A stretch of 38,958 bases of DNA from Oscillospiraceae bacterium (GTDB lineage Bacteria; Bacillota; Clostridia; Christensenellales; Aristaeellaceae), in the NCBI GenBank assembly GCA_031270865.1, contig JAISWI010000036.1:1-38958 (forward strand), written 5' to 3'. Of the stretch, positions 32,314-38,958 are shown one piece after another (the stretch's first letter is position 1; each line of letters starts with the position of its first letter). The translations under genes were made by a program, and so were the position numbers. Below the pieces are notes generated by a model. It was not told the origin of the DNA. It saw only the letters and a list, made by a program, of their open reading frames with translations, and searched no databases.

Positions 32314-32393
32314 TCGCGCCGGAAGCGCCACAGTCGCGCCAAATGGTTGTAGCGCAACCAAGTTTGGCGCGACTGGTGAAGCGTGAGGCGCGA
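32314..32393. repeat. 80-bp nested palindromic element
   Basis: A core hairpin at 32331-32375 has a 13-bp perfect stem (CAGTCGCGCCAAA/TTTGGCGCGACTG) continuing after a two-base bulge into GGTTG/CAACC with a five-base loop. An outer pair TCGCGCC (32314-32320) and GGCGCGA (32387-32393) encloses it. It lies directly after the broken coiled-coil gene. The size and form recall REP- or MITE-like elements; no coding potential and no T-run. Confidence 0.7.
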
Positions 32394-32671
32394 CGCGCAG
32401 CCCTTACGGCCAGCCATGGCGATATACGTAATCGTGTCAGGACGCGCCTCAATCCCTACCGCTCCCAGATTTGATCGCGGCTCCACGCCGCCACGCATTG
32501 GCGGGGACGGGAACAAACCCCTATCACCTCGCCGGGCGCGCCATCAAACAAATCGACCACCGATCATACGACCCGCCTGTATACAACCCTTGCCGGCCAG
32601 CGTAACATCTTCCTAAAAGGGGACATCTCCACGCTTCCCCTTACGCGGTATCGCTCAGGGGGTGTATTGTT
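32394..32671 (+). other. Leader region of the GH2 operon, promoter not identified
   Basis: No gene is seen. The stretch holds AAGGGG...CCCCTT (32617-32622 and 32637-32642), a possible hairpin shortly before the GH2 start, and a weak TTGCCG at 32590-32595 without a convincing -10. AGGGGGTG ends about eight bases before the GH2 ATG. Confidence 0.35.
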
Positions 32672-35029
32672 ATGAAAATATCTCTAAATAGGGGCTGGGT
32701 GTTCAAGCCCGACAACCGCCAGGCTTACCTAACTCACGGCCAAGCGGAAAACATCGTCGACCTGCCCCACGACTTCAGCGTCGGCATGAGGCGCGACCCA
32801 TCGGCGCGTACCCTCAACTCATGCGGCTTCTTCCCGGGCGGCATCGCTTACTACGAGAAGCGGTTTCCGGTCAATGTCGAATGGAGGGACAAGCGCGTTT
32901 TCCTGCTGTTCGAGGGAGTGTATATGAACGCGGCGGTCCGGATCAACCAGCAGATGGCCGCGCGTCATCCATATGGTTATACCTCATTCATATGTGAATT
33001 GACCGACCACCTCCTGCCCGGCGAGGATAACCATATTTCGTTATGTGTGAACAACGACGCCAGCCCCAACTCCAGGTGGTACAGCGGCTCGGGCATCTAT
33101 CGTCCTGTCTGGCTTATCATAAAGGATAGGTTATCCATCGATAATTGGGGCGTGTTCGCCTATACCGAAAGCCTTAGCGAACAGTCCGCCGCAATGAGGG
33201 TCAGGACGCGCCTTTCCAACGCCAGACACGCGCCGGTCGATATTCTCCTGCGCTCCAGCCTGGAGAGGGACGGCCAGACCGTCGCGGCAGCGGAGGTCTC
33301 CCATCGGATTACAGAAGGATCCCAAACCGAGCTGACACAGTTGATTATGGTGGATAATCCCATGCCATGGTCGGTGGATTTGCCGAATTTATATATACTG
33401 CGCTCCGAATTATTTGAGGATGGCCAACTCGTGGACAGCGAGGAAACCACCGTCGGCTTGCGAACCATCAGCGTCGACGCGTCGAGCGGTTTCCAATTGA
33501 ACGGCAAACCCTTGAAGATGCGCGGCGGGTGTGTCCACCACGACTGCGGGCTTTTGGGCGCCGCCGCGCGCGGCGACGCCGAGGAACGCAAGGTCATGTT
33601 ATTAAAGAATAATGGATTTAACGCGGTCCGGTGCGCCCACAACCCGCCATCGCCAGCGTTCCTGGACGCGTGCGACCGGCTGGGCATGCTGGTTATCGAC
33701 GAGGCGTTCGACGCGTGGACCGTTGAGAAGATGGCCGCCGACTACGCGATGTTCTTCAACGAGTGGTGGCAAAGGGACCTGGCCTCGATGGTCCTGCGCG
33801 ACCGGAACCACCCCAGCGTAGTCATGTGGTCGACCGGGAACGAGATCTGCGAGCGGGATGGCCGGTCCAACGGCTACGCGACCGCGCGGGCGCTCGCGGC
33901 GTTCGTCCGCTCGCTGGATCACACCCGCGCCATCACGAACGCGCTGTGCGGCATTCCCGAGCCCGGACAGAAGGGCGGCCTGCCCGCCGCGCTGCGCCCC
34001 GACACCGACGACGTCTGGGACGCGCTAACCCAAGACTTCGCGAAACCATTGGACGTGGTTGGTTACAACTACATGTATGAGCGCTATGAGAAGGACACGG
34101 CGCGGCATCCCGGCAGGGTGATATGCGGAACCGAAACCTTCCCGGCGAAAGCCTATGAAACATGGCGCGAGACGGAACGTTTCACCAACGTGATCGGCGA
34201 TTTCGTATGGACCGCGCTGGATTATTTGGGCGAAGCGGGCATAGGCCGCGTCACTTACCAGCAGGAGGACGCCTTCTGCGGCGATTACCCGTGGCATCAG
34301 GCGTACTGCGGCGACATCGATATCTGCGGGTTCAAGCGTCCCCAATCCTATTACCGCGACTGCGTTTGGGGCAGGGCCGACAATCCTTATATAGCGGTAT
34401 ATAAACCCCAGCATTACGGCAAACCGGTATATATGAAGGCGTGGGGCTGGCCGGACGTGACGGACTCATGGACCTGGCGCGGCTTCGAGGGCAAGCCCAT
34501 ACAGGTGGATGTGTATTCCATCGACGATGAGGTCGAGCTGTTCCTGAACGGCAGGTCCGTCGGCAGGAAACCTTGCGGGGAGGCCGAGCGGTTTACCGCG
34601 TCGTTCGACATTACCTATGAGCCGGGCACGCTTAAGGCTGTCGGCCACCGCAATGGCGTCGCCCGCGCCGAAACCATCCTGACAACCGTCGGCAAGCCAG
34701 CCGCGGTACGGCTGACAGCGGAGAAGGCGCGCGTCCCCGCGACGTTCGGCGCGTTGGCGTTCGTCATGGCCGAGGCGGTCGACGATCGAGGCCGCCGGGT
34801 ACCCGACGCGGCGGTCACGCTTCAATTCAGCGTATCCGGTCCAGGCTCGCTGCTGGCCGTGGGCAGCGGCGATCCGGTGTCGGAAGAGGCCTATGTGGGC
34901 GATACGCGCAGCGTCCATGAGGGCCGCGCGATGGTCGTTGTGAAATGCCACGGCGAGCCGGGCGCCGTCACTCTGGCCGCCCGCGCGGAGGGATTGGCCG
35001 CCGGTATCGCCGTAATCACAGTGGGTTAA
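32672..35029 (+). CDS. Glycoside hydrolase family 2 (beta-galactosidase-like)
   Basis: A 785-residue GH2 enzyme: N-terminal jelly roll (1-165), immunoglobulin-like domain (165-275), TIM barrel (275-590), a DUF4982-like domain and a C-terminal Ig-like domain. The acid/base is Glu391 in WSTGNEICE and the nucleophile is Glu488 in CGTETFP. The segments RCAHNPPSPAFLDACDRLG and YSGSGIYRPVWL are typical. It would hydrolyse terminal beta-galactosides or related residues by a retaining mechanism. No signal peptide is present, so it is intracellular. It lies 34 bp upstream of the permease genes and presumably acts on what they import. Substrate could also be a glucuronide or a modified galactoside. Confidence 0.9.
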   Translation: MKISLNRGWVFKPDNRQAYLTHGQAENIVDLPHDFSVGMRRDPSARTLNSCGFFPGGIAYYEKRFPVNVEWRDKRVFLLFEGVYMNAAVRINQQMAARHPYGYTSFICELTDHLLPGEDNHISLCVNNDASPNSRWYSGSGIYRPVWLIIKDRLSIDNWGVFAYTESLSEQSAAMRVRTRLSNARHAPVDILLRSSLERDGQTVAAAEVSHRITEGSQTELTQLIMVDNPMPWSVDLPNLYILRSELFEDGQLVDSEETTVGLRTISVDASSGFQLNGKPLKMRGGCVHHDCGLLGAAARGDAEERKVMLLKNNGFNAVRCAHNPPSPAFLDACDRLGMLVIDEAFDAWTVEKMAADYAMFFNEWWQRDLASMVLRDRNHPSVVMWSTGNEICERDGRSNGYATARALAAFVRSLDHTRAITNALCGIPEPGQKGGLPAALRPDTDDVWDALTQDFAKPLDVVGYNYMYERYEKDTARHPGRVICGTETFPAKAYETWRETERFTNVIGDFVWTALDYLGEAGIGRVTYQQEDAFCGDYPWHQAYCGDIDICGFKRPQSYYRDCVWGRADNPYIAVYKPQHYGKPVYMKAWGWPDVTDSWTWRGFEGKPIQVDVYSIDDEVELFLNGRSVGRKPCGEAERFTASFDITYEPGTLKAVGHRNGVARAETILTTVGKPAAVRLTAEKARVPATFGALAFVMAEAVDDRGRRVPDAAVTLQFSVSGPGSLLAVGSGDPVSEEAYVGDTRSVHEGRAMVVVKCHGEPGAVTLAARAEGLAAGIAVITVG

Positions 35030-35063
35030 CCGCCACATCATCAATAATGGGAGGACATAACCA

Positions 35064-36005
35064 ATGACCTGCCAGCCGCTCCCATCGCGCAAGCGCAGCG
35101 CCCTGACGCGCAAGCTGTACCGGCAGCGGATGCTCCTGCTGATGCTGCTGCCGTGCTTCGCGCTGGTTCTGCTGTTCTCATATGGGCCTTTGTGGGGATG
35201 GTACCTGGCGTTCGTCAGGTATAAGCCGGGATCGGCCATACTGGGCGCGCCGTGGGTCGGGCTTGATAATTTCAAGAAGTTCCTAGCGCAGAGCCTGGAC
35301 TTCGGCAAGGTGATCCGCAACACGCTGGTCGTCAACATCGCCTCGCTCGCGGTATCCATGCCCTGCGAGATAACGCTGGCAGTCATACTGTACGAGCTGC
35401 GCTTCAAACGCTACAAGCGCGTCGTGCAGACGATATCATACCTGCCCTACTTCATCTCGTGGGTGATCGTGGGCGGGGTGTTCTTCCAGTTTTTCTCAAT
35501 ACAGGGCGTGGTGAATAACCTGCTCATGGCGACGGGGCTTATCGATACCCCCATCATGTTCCTGGGTTTGCCCTCCACGGCCTGGCCGATGCTGATCTTC
35601 TCGCGGCTGTGGAAGAACCTGGGCTGGTCAACCATCGTATACTTGGGCGCCATGGGCTCCATCGACCCCAGCCTCTATGAGGCGGCATACGTGGACGGCG
35701 CGAAGCGCTGGGCGAGGATATGGCATATCACGCTGCCGGGACTGGTCCCGACGATATCGGTGATGCTGATTCTAGCGGCCGGCGGCTTGATCAACGGCGC
35801 GTTCGACCAGGTGTACGTGTTCCAGAATCCCGCAAACCTGGATTACTGCGACACGATCGACACGATGGTATACCGCATGGGCCTGCAGAACGCGAACTTC
35901 TCATACGCGACGGCGATCGGCATGTTCAATAACTTTGTGAGCATAATCCTGATGGTATTGGTTAATGGATTGGTAAAGCGCATAAACGGGCGCTCGCTGA
36001 TTTAG
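35064..36005 (+). CDS. CUT1 sugar ABC permease, LplB-like
   Basis: A 313-residue inner-membrane permease with six membrane segments. The cytoplasmic EAA loop that contacts the ATPase is YEAAYVDGAKRWARIWHITLP. It belongs to the LplB/polysaccharide-type branch of carbohydrate uptake permeases, with the family's typical N-terminal LPCFALVLLFSYGPLWGW segment. GGGAGGA precedes the ATG. It pairs with the next permease, 54 bp away. No ATP-binding gene is in the cluster, so a shared MsmX-like ATPase must serve it. Confidence 0.92.
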   Translation: MTCQPLPSRKRSALTRKLYRQRMLLLMLLPCFALVLLFSYGPLWGWYLAFVRYKPGSAILGAPWVGLDNFKKFLAQSLDFGKVIRNTLVVNIASLAVSMPCEITLAVILYELRFKRYKRVVQTISYLPYFISWVIVGGVFFQFFSIQGVVNNLLMATGLIDTPIMFLGLPSTAWPMLIFSRLWKNLGWSTIVYLGAMGSIDPSLYEAAYVDGAKRWARIWHITLPGLVPTISVMLILAAGGLINGAFDQVYVFQNPANLDYCDTIDTMVYRMGLQNANFSYATAIGMFNNFVSIILMVLVNGLVKRINGRSLI

Positions 36006-36059
36006 CGTAATCGCGCTGATGTTTAATGTGATTATACCAGTTATGAGAGGAGAGGGGAC

Positions 36060-36959
36060 ATGGCGACGCTGACGGCGCGGAAACCCGGCCTGTCCGACAA
36101 CCTGTTCAACTATATCGCCTCCGGCCTTCTGCTGGTGATGGCGATCCTGATGCTTTACCCGTTCTACTACCTGCTCATCTATTCGCTAAACGACCCGATG
36201 GACGCGCTGCGCGGCGGGATATACTTCTGGCCGAGGAAGCTTTCCGTAGTCTCATACCAACAGGTGTGGGCCACGCATGACCTGGGCCAGGCCGCGTTCA
36301 TCTCCGTCTCGCGCACAGTCGTAGGGACCGTGTCCTCCGTGCTGTGCACGTCCATGCTGGCGTATGTCCTGAGCCGGCCTAACCTGGTCTTTAGGAAGTT
36401 CTTCAACCGCTTCTTCGTTCTGACGATGTACCTTAGCGGGGGGCTGATCCCCTACTACCTGACGGTCAGGGCGTACGGGCTGGCCAACTCGTTCCTGGTC
36501 TATGTGACGCCCGGGCTGGTTGGGATATTCAACATGATACTTATACGGACATATATACAGGAGCTGCCGGGCGAGCTGTGGGAATCCGCGGAGGTAGACG
36601 GAGCGATGGATCATACCATATTCATAAGGATCGTGCTGCCGCTGTGCCTGCCCGTGCTGGCCGTGGTGTGCATATTCAACGCTGTCGGGCAATGGAACTC
36701 GTGGTTCGACGCCGCGATATTCAACGCGTCCTCGCCGCGCCTCACGCCGGTGCAGACCGTGCTCATGGGCATGCTCAAACGCGCGGTGGTCAAGACCTCG
36801 AAGGACGTCCCCATGTCCAACGACGCTCTGCGCAGCCTTACCCCCGAGTCCATGAGGGCTACTATAACGATGATCGCTACAATTCCTATTATTGTAGTAT
36901 ACCCATTCTTCCAGAAATACTTCACGCAGGGCATTATGATGGGCGCGGTGAAGGGTTGA
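36060..36959 (+). CDS. CUT1 sugar ABC permease, LplC/YtcP-like
   Basis: A 299-residue permease with six membrane segments and the EAA loop WESAEVDGAMDHTIFIRIVLP. The start region (LMLYPFYYLLIYSLND) and the end (QKYFTQGIMMGAVKG) are characteristic of LplC/YtcP-type partners. A long GAGGAGAGGGG ribosome binding region precedes the ATG. It forms a heterodimer with the preceding permease and delivers substrate from the binding protein encoded next. Confidence 0.93.
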   Translation: MATLTARKPGLSDNLFNYIASGLLLVMAILMLYPFYYLLIYSLNDPMDALRGGIYFWPRKLSVVSYQQVWATHDLGQAAFISVSRTVVGTVSSVLCTSMLAYVLSRPNLVFRKFFNRFFVLTMYLSGGLIPYYLTVRAYGLANSFLVYVTPGLVGIFNMILIRTYIQELPGELWESAEVDGAMDHTIFIRIVLPLCLPVLAVVCIFNAVGQWNSWFDAAIFNASSPRLTPVQTVLMGMLKRAVVKTSKDVPMSNDALRSLTPESMRATITMIATIPIIVVYPFFQKYFTQGIMMGAVKG

Positions 36960-36980
36960 CCATGGTTTGTATGGGACCTC

Positions 36981-37002
36981 CCGGACGCAGAGAGCGGTCC
37001 GG
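36981..37002 (+). other. Intercistronic hairpin before the binding-protein gene
   Basis: CCGGAC (36981-36986) and GTCCGG (36997-37002) enclose a ten-base loop between the second permease and the solute-binding protein. Hairpins here often protect the binding-protein message and raise its level over that of the permeases; that effect is inferred. Confidence 0.5.
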
Positions 37003-37033
37003 CTGGCATATTATCAACAAGGAGGCTATACCT

Positions 37034-38746
37034 GTGGAACATGGAAGGAAACTATTCGCTAAACTGATCATCGCGGCAATGGTCCTGCCAATGATCGCGG
37101 CGGCCGCTATGGGAGCGTCAGGCGAAACGCTAGAACCGCTGACATTCACCATCTGGACAGCAGACCCGGACCCCGGCACCTTCGTGGATGAGGACGAATC
37201 CCATAAGTACCTGCGCGAGAAGCTGGGCATCGATATCCAGTGGGAGTATACCGCCTCCGACCCGGAAACCCGGCATACCCTCATGCTGGCAGGCGGCGAT
37301 TACCCCGACGCCATAGGCCAGAAGCCAGGCCCCGAGATGGATAACTACATCACCGGGGGACACCTGTACGACTTGACCGACTGGATAGCCGAGTATACGC
37401 CAGACCTGTATGAAAAGATGTCCAGGTCGCCGGAAGCCTTCGACATCAGCGCGGAAGGCTATCAGGGCAGGTTTTATTACGTGCCGGGCCAGTTCGGGTA
37501 TACCGAGGAGTATCCGTGCATAGAGCCGTCGCTAGGGTTCAGGCTGGATGTTTGGAAGAAGCTGGCGGAGGATCCGGCCGATCTGCCTAGGCCAACAGAC
37601 TTGGATGGGTTCTTCGACATGGCTAAGGCCATGCAGGAGGCAATGCCGGAGTACGACGGCAGGAAGACCTACGCCTTCTCAGGTTGGTTCGCCGACGCGT
37701 GGGGCGCGACATGGTCTATTTACGCGCTGCAAAGGTTCGGAGGCTCGCATTGCTGGCTGGGTTCATCCACGCAGGCCGATAACTGGACAAGGGAGTATGG
37801 GTTCGATTCGGACGAATGGATGTGGGCCATGCGCTTCCTGAATAGGGCGTATAAGGAAGGGATCGCCGATCCGGAAGCGGTAACGATGAACCAGGACGCG
37901 TATAACCAGAAGCTGGCGCAAGGGATTGTGCTGACAAGCTGGTACGCGGGGGATTGGCTGGATGGTGTGGCAAATACGGCAAGGGCGGCCGCAGGGTATC
38001 CGGAACAGAAGCTGGTACCGTATACATGGATGAAGTACCCGGAGGGTTCGGGGGTAACGGCGGAACAGATCAGCGGGCAGTATATGCCTTTTGGGTTGAC
38101 CGCGCTGTATATTACGAAGAATTGCAAGGACGCGGAGGAGATTTTCAAGCGTCTGGCGTGGCTGGCGACAGAGGATGGGATTGTCTTCCAAAGCATGGGC
38201 GTTGAAGGGGTGGACTGGGATTACGACGAGGAAGGGTTCAGGAAGCCGAAGGATGAGGTTATAGAGTTGGCGCTGAATGACCCGGACTTTGTGGAAAAGA
38301 CAGGGATAGGGAAGTACGCGATTTTCTCGAATTACTATGGGGGGTATGATGGTGATGGGGACGCGTATATATTGACTGAGAACAAGTATTACCAGGCGTA
38401 TAAGGAAGACCAGTATGATATAGAGTATAAGGAACTGCTAGGGATCGACATGGGGTTGACCGTAGAGGCGAACGCGGCAAGGGCAGGAATGACGAGGGAC
38501 GATAATGCCTTCGCGTACGATTTAGGGATTGTGGCTGGGGAGCCGCTGGGGGAATTGGAGTCGCAGTTGGACGCGTGGCAGGCGGAGTACATCGGCAAGC
38601 TGTACATGGCTAAGACGGACGCGGAGTTTGACGCGTTGATAGCTGAATGGAAACAGAAGGCCGAGAAGGTCGGGTATATGGATTATTATAATCACATTAA
38701 TCCGATAATAGAGTCGGCTTATAAGGAATATCTCGCAAGCAAGTAG
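37034..38746 (+). CDS. Sugar ABC solute-binding protein, LplA-like, without lipobox
   Basis: A 570-residue extracellular solute-binding protein of the type that accompanies LplB/LplC permeases. The GTG at 37034 is the start: AAGGAGG (37019-37025) lies eight bases upstream, and the protein begins VEHGRKLFAKLIIAAM, a positive then hydrophobic signal sequence. Cleavage after AAAMGAS-like residues is probable. No cysteine follows the hydrophobic core, so there is no lipobox, whereas Gram-positive binding proteins are usually lipoproteins. The mature part opens with LTFTIWTADPDPG and contains DxDGDGD-like acidic loops (YDGDGDAY). It is the last gene of the cluster and ends 19 bp before the terminal repeat. 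Confidence 0.9.
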   Translation: MEHGRKLFAKLIIAAMVLPMIAAAAMGASGETLEPLTFTIWTADPDPGTFVDEDESHKYLREKLGIDIQWEYTASDPETRHTLMLAGGDYPDAIGQKPGPEMDNYITGGHLYDLTDWIAEYTPDLYEKMSRSPEAFDISAEGYQGRFYYVPGQFGYTEEYPCIEPSLGFRLDVWKKLAEDPADLPRPTDLDGFFDMAKAMQEAMPEYDGRKTYAFSGWFADAWGATWSIYALQRFGGSHCWLGSSTQADNWTREYGFDSDEWMWAMRFLNRAYKEGIADPEAVTMNQDAYNQKLAQGIVLTSWYAGDWLDGVANTARAAAGYPEQKLVPYTWMKYPEGSGVTAEQISGQYMPFGLTALYITKNCKDAEEIFKRLAWLATEDGIVFQSMGVEGVDWDYDEEGFRKPKDEVIELALNDPDFVEKTGIGKYAIFSNYYGGYDGDGDAYILTENKYYQAYKEDQYDIEYKELLGIDMGLTVEANAARAGMTRDDNAFAYDLGIVAGEPLGELESQLDAWQAEYIGKLYMAKTDAEFDALIAEWKQKAEKVGYMDYYNHINPIIESAYKEYLASK

Positions 38747-38765
38747 CAACCTAGAGGAACAACCC

Positions 38766-38827
38766 ACCCTGGCCACGCGGGTCCAGCGTCACGCTGGTCT
38801 GGGGGTCAAGGGGGGTGAAACCCCCTT
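38766..38827 (+). repeat. Terminal dispersed repeat, right copy
   Basis: This unit matches the reverse complement of 1-62 at 60 of 62 positions. It continues into further GC-rich hairpins (GGGGCGGAGCCCC) that lie beyond the part visible at the left edge. It starts 19 bp after the binding-protein stop and may also act as the operon's transcript end, since both hairpins are strong. Confidence 0.8.
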
Positions 38828-38936
38828 GCGGGGTGCGGGGCGGAGCCCCCCGTCCCCCCGCCCTAACCAACAAACCACAGCCCCCCAGGGCATAAAAAAA
38901 CCTTGCGGGCAGCGCCCATTACGCGGAGTGAGGTTC

Positions 38937-38950
38937 GGGGGGGGGGGGGG
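38937..38950. other. Run of 14 G at the contig edge
   Basis: A homopolymer of 14 G lies eight bases before the window end. It is likely a sequencing or assembly artefact, such as no-signal G calls, next to the repeat that broke the contig. Confidence 0.5.
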
Positions 38951-38958
38951 CGCGCCGC

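Noticed and set aside
36578-37033. In-frame upstream extension of the binding protein to 36578
   Set aside because: It would overlap the permease gene by nearly 400 bp and bury the signal peptide; the GTG at 37034 has an AAGGAGG site and gives a proper signal sequence.

Overview
The window looks like a chromosomal contig from a high-GC, spore-forming member of the Bacillota, probably class Clostridia. The best evidence is an intact spoIIAA-spoIIAB-sigF operon (14252-15787) behind what reads as a sigma-H promoter with a Spo0A box. Promoters elsewhere are of the sigma-A type, ribosome binding sites are strong AGGAGG-like sequences, and permeases of the LplB/LplC type are typical of Gram-positive carbohydrate uptake. 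I cannot name a genus. No rRNA, tRNA, CRISPR array or prophage is visible. Both contig ends carry the same 62-bp repeat in inverted orientation (60 of 62 bases identical), so the assembly probably broke at copies of a dispersed repeat.

Layout. 1-4426 (plus strand): a SNF2-family helicase lacking its usual N-terminal zinc finger, a Cof-type HAD phosphatase and a MazG-like nucleotide pyrophosphohydrolase, followed by a degenerate tandem repeat. 4632-11339 (minus strand): a compact housekeeping operon that reads YesL-like membrane protein, methyltransferase, Hsp33, TPR protein, HEAT-like protein, HemW. 11548-12968 (plus): an Rpn-type PD-(D/E)XK nuclease with a gene-within-gene signature, followed by a separate small gene that duplicates only its C-terminal domain. 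13007-15787: a DUF362 ferredoxin-like protein and the spoIIA operon. 15841-22990: sugar metabolism, with an organophosphate-type MFS transporter divergent from a DeoR regulator and a GH127 glycosidase, then a PIG-L deacetylase with a GPH-type sugar transporter, then an apparently leaderless GNAT gene. 23199-28742 (minus): a giant BspA-like repeat protein, lower in GC, with a 1,047-bp internal duplication and neither signal peptide nor anchor. 29149-32303: a decayed oligopeptide ABC ATPase fragment, an intact S9 peptidase and a broken coiled-coil gene. 32672-38746: a GH2 beta-galactosidase-like enzyme with two CUT1 permeases and a solute-binding protein.

How the genes work together. The right-hand cluster (GH2, two permeases, binding protein) should import and hydrolyse an oligosaccharide. 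No ATPase gene is present, so a shared MsmX-type ATPase encoded elsewhere is expected. The DeoR/GH127/MFS group and the PIG-L/GPH pair look like separate small catabolic units for arabinose-containing or acetylated glycans; their substrates are inferred only from family.

The most interesting item is the Rpn locus. Known Rpn systems encode a toxic anti-phage nuclease and, from an internal start in the same frame, a small C-terminal antitoxin with four-residue repeats. Here the internal start has an almost ideal ribosome binding site, and a second, free-standing antitoxin-like gene sits 29 bp downstream.
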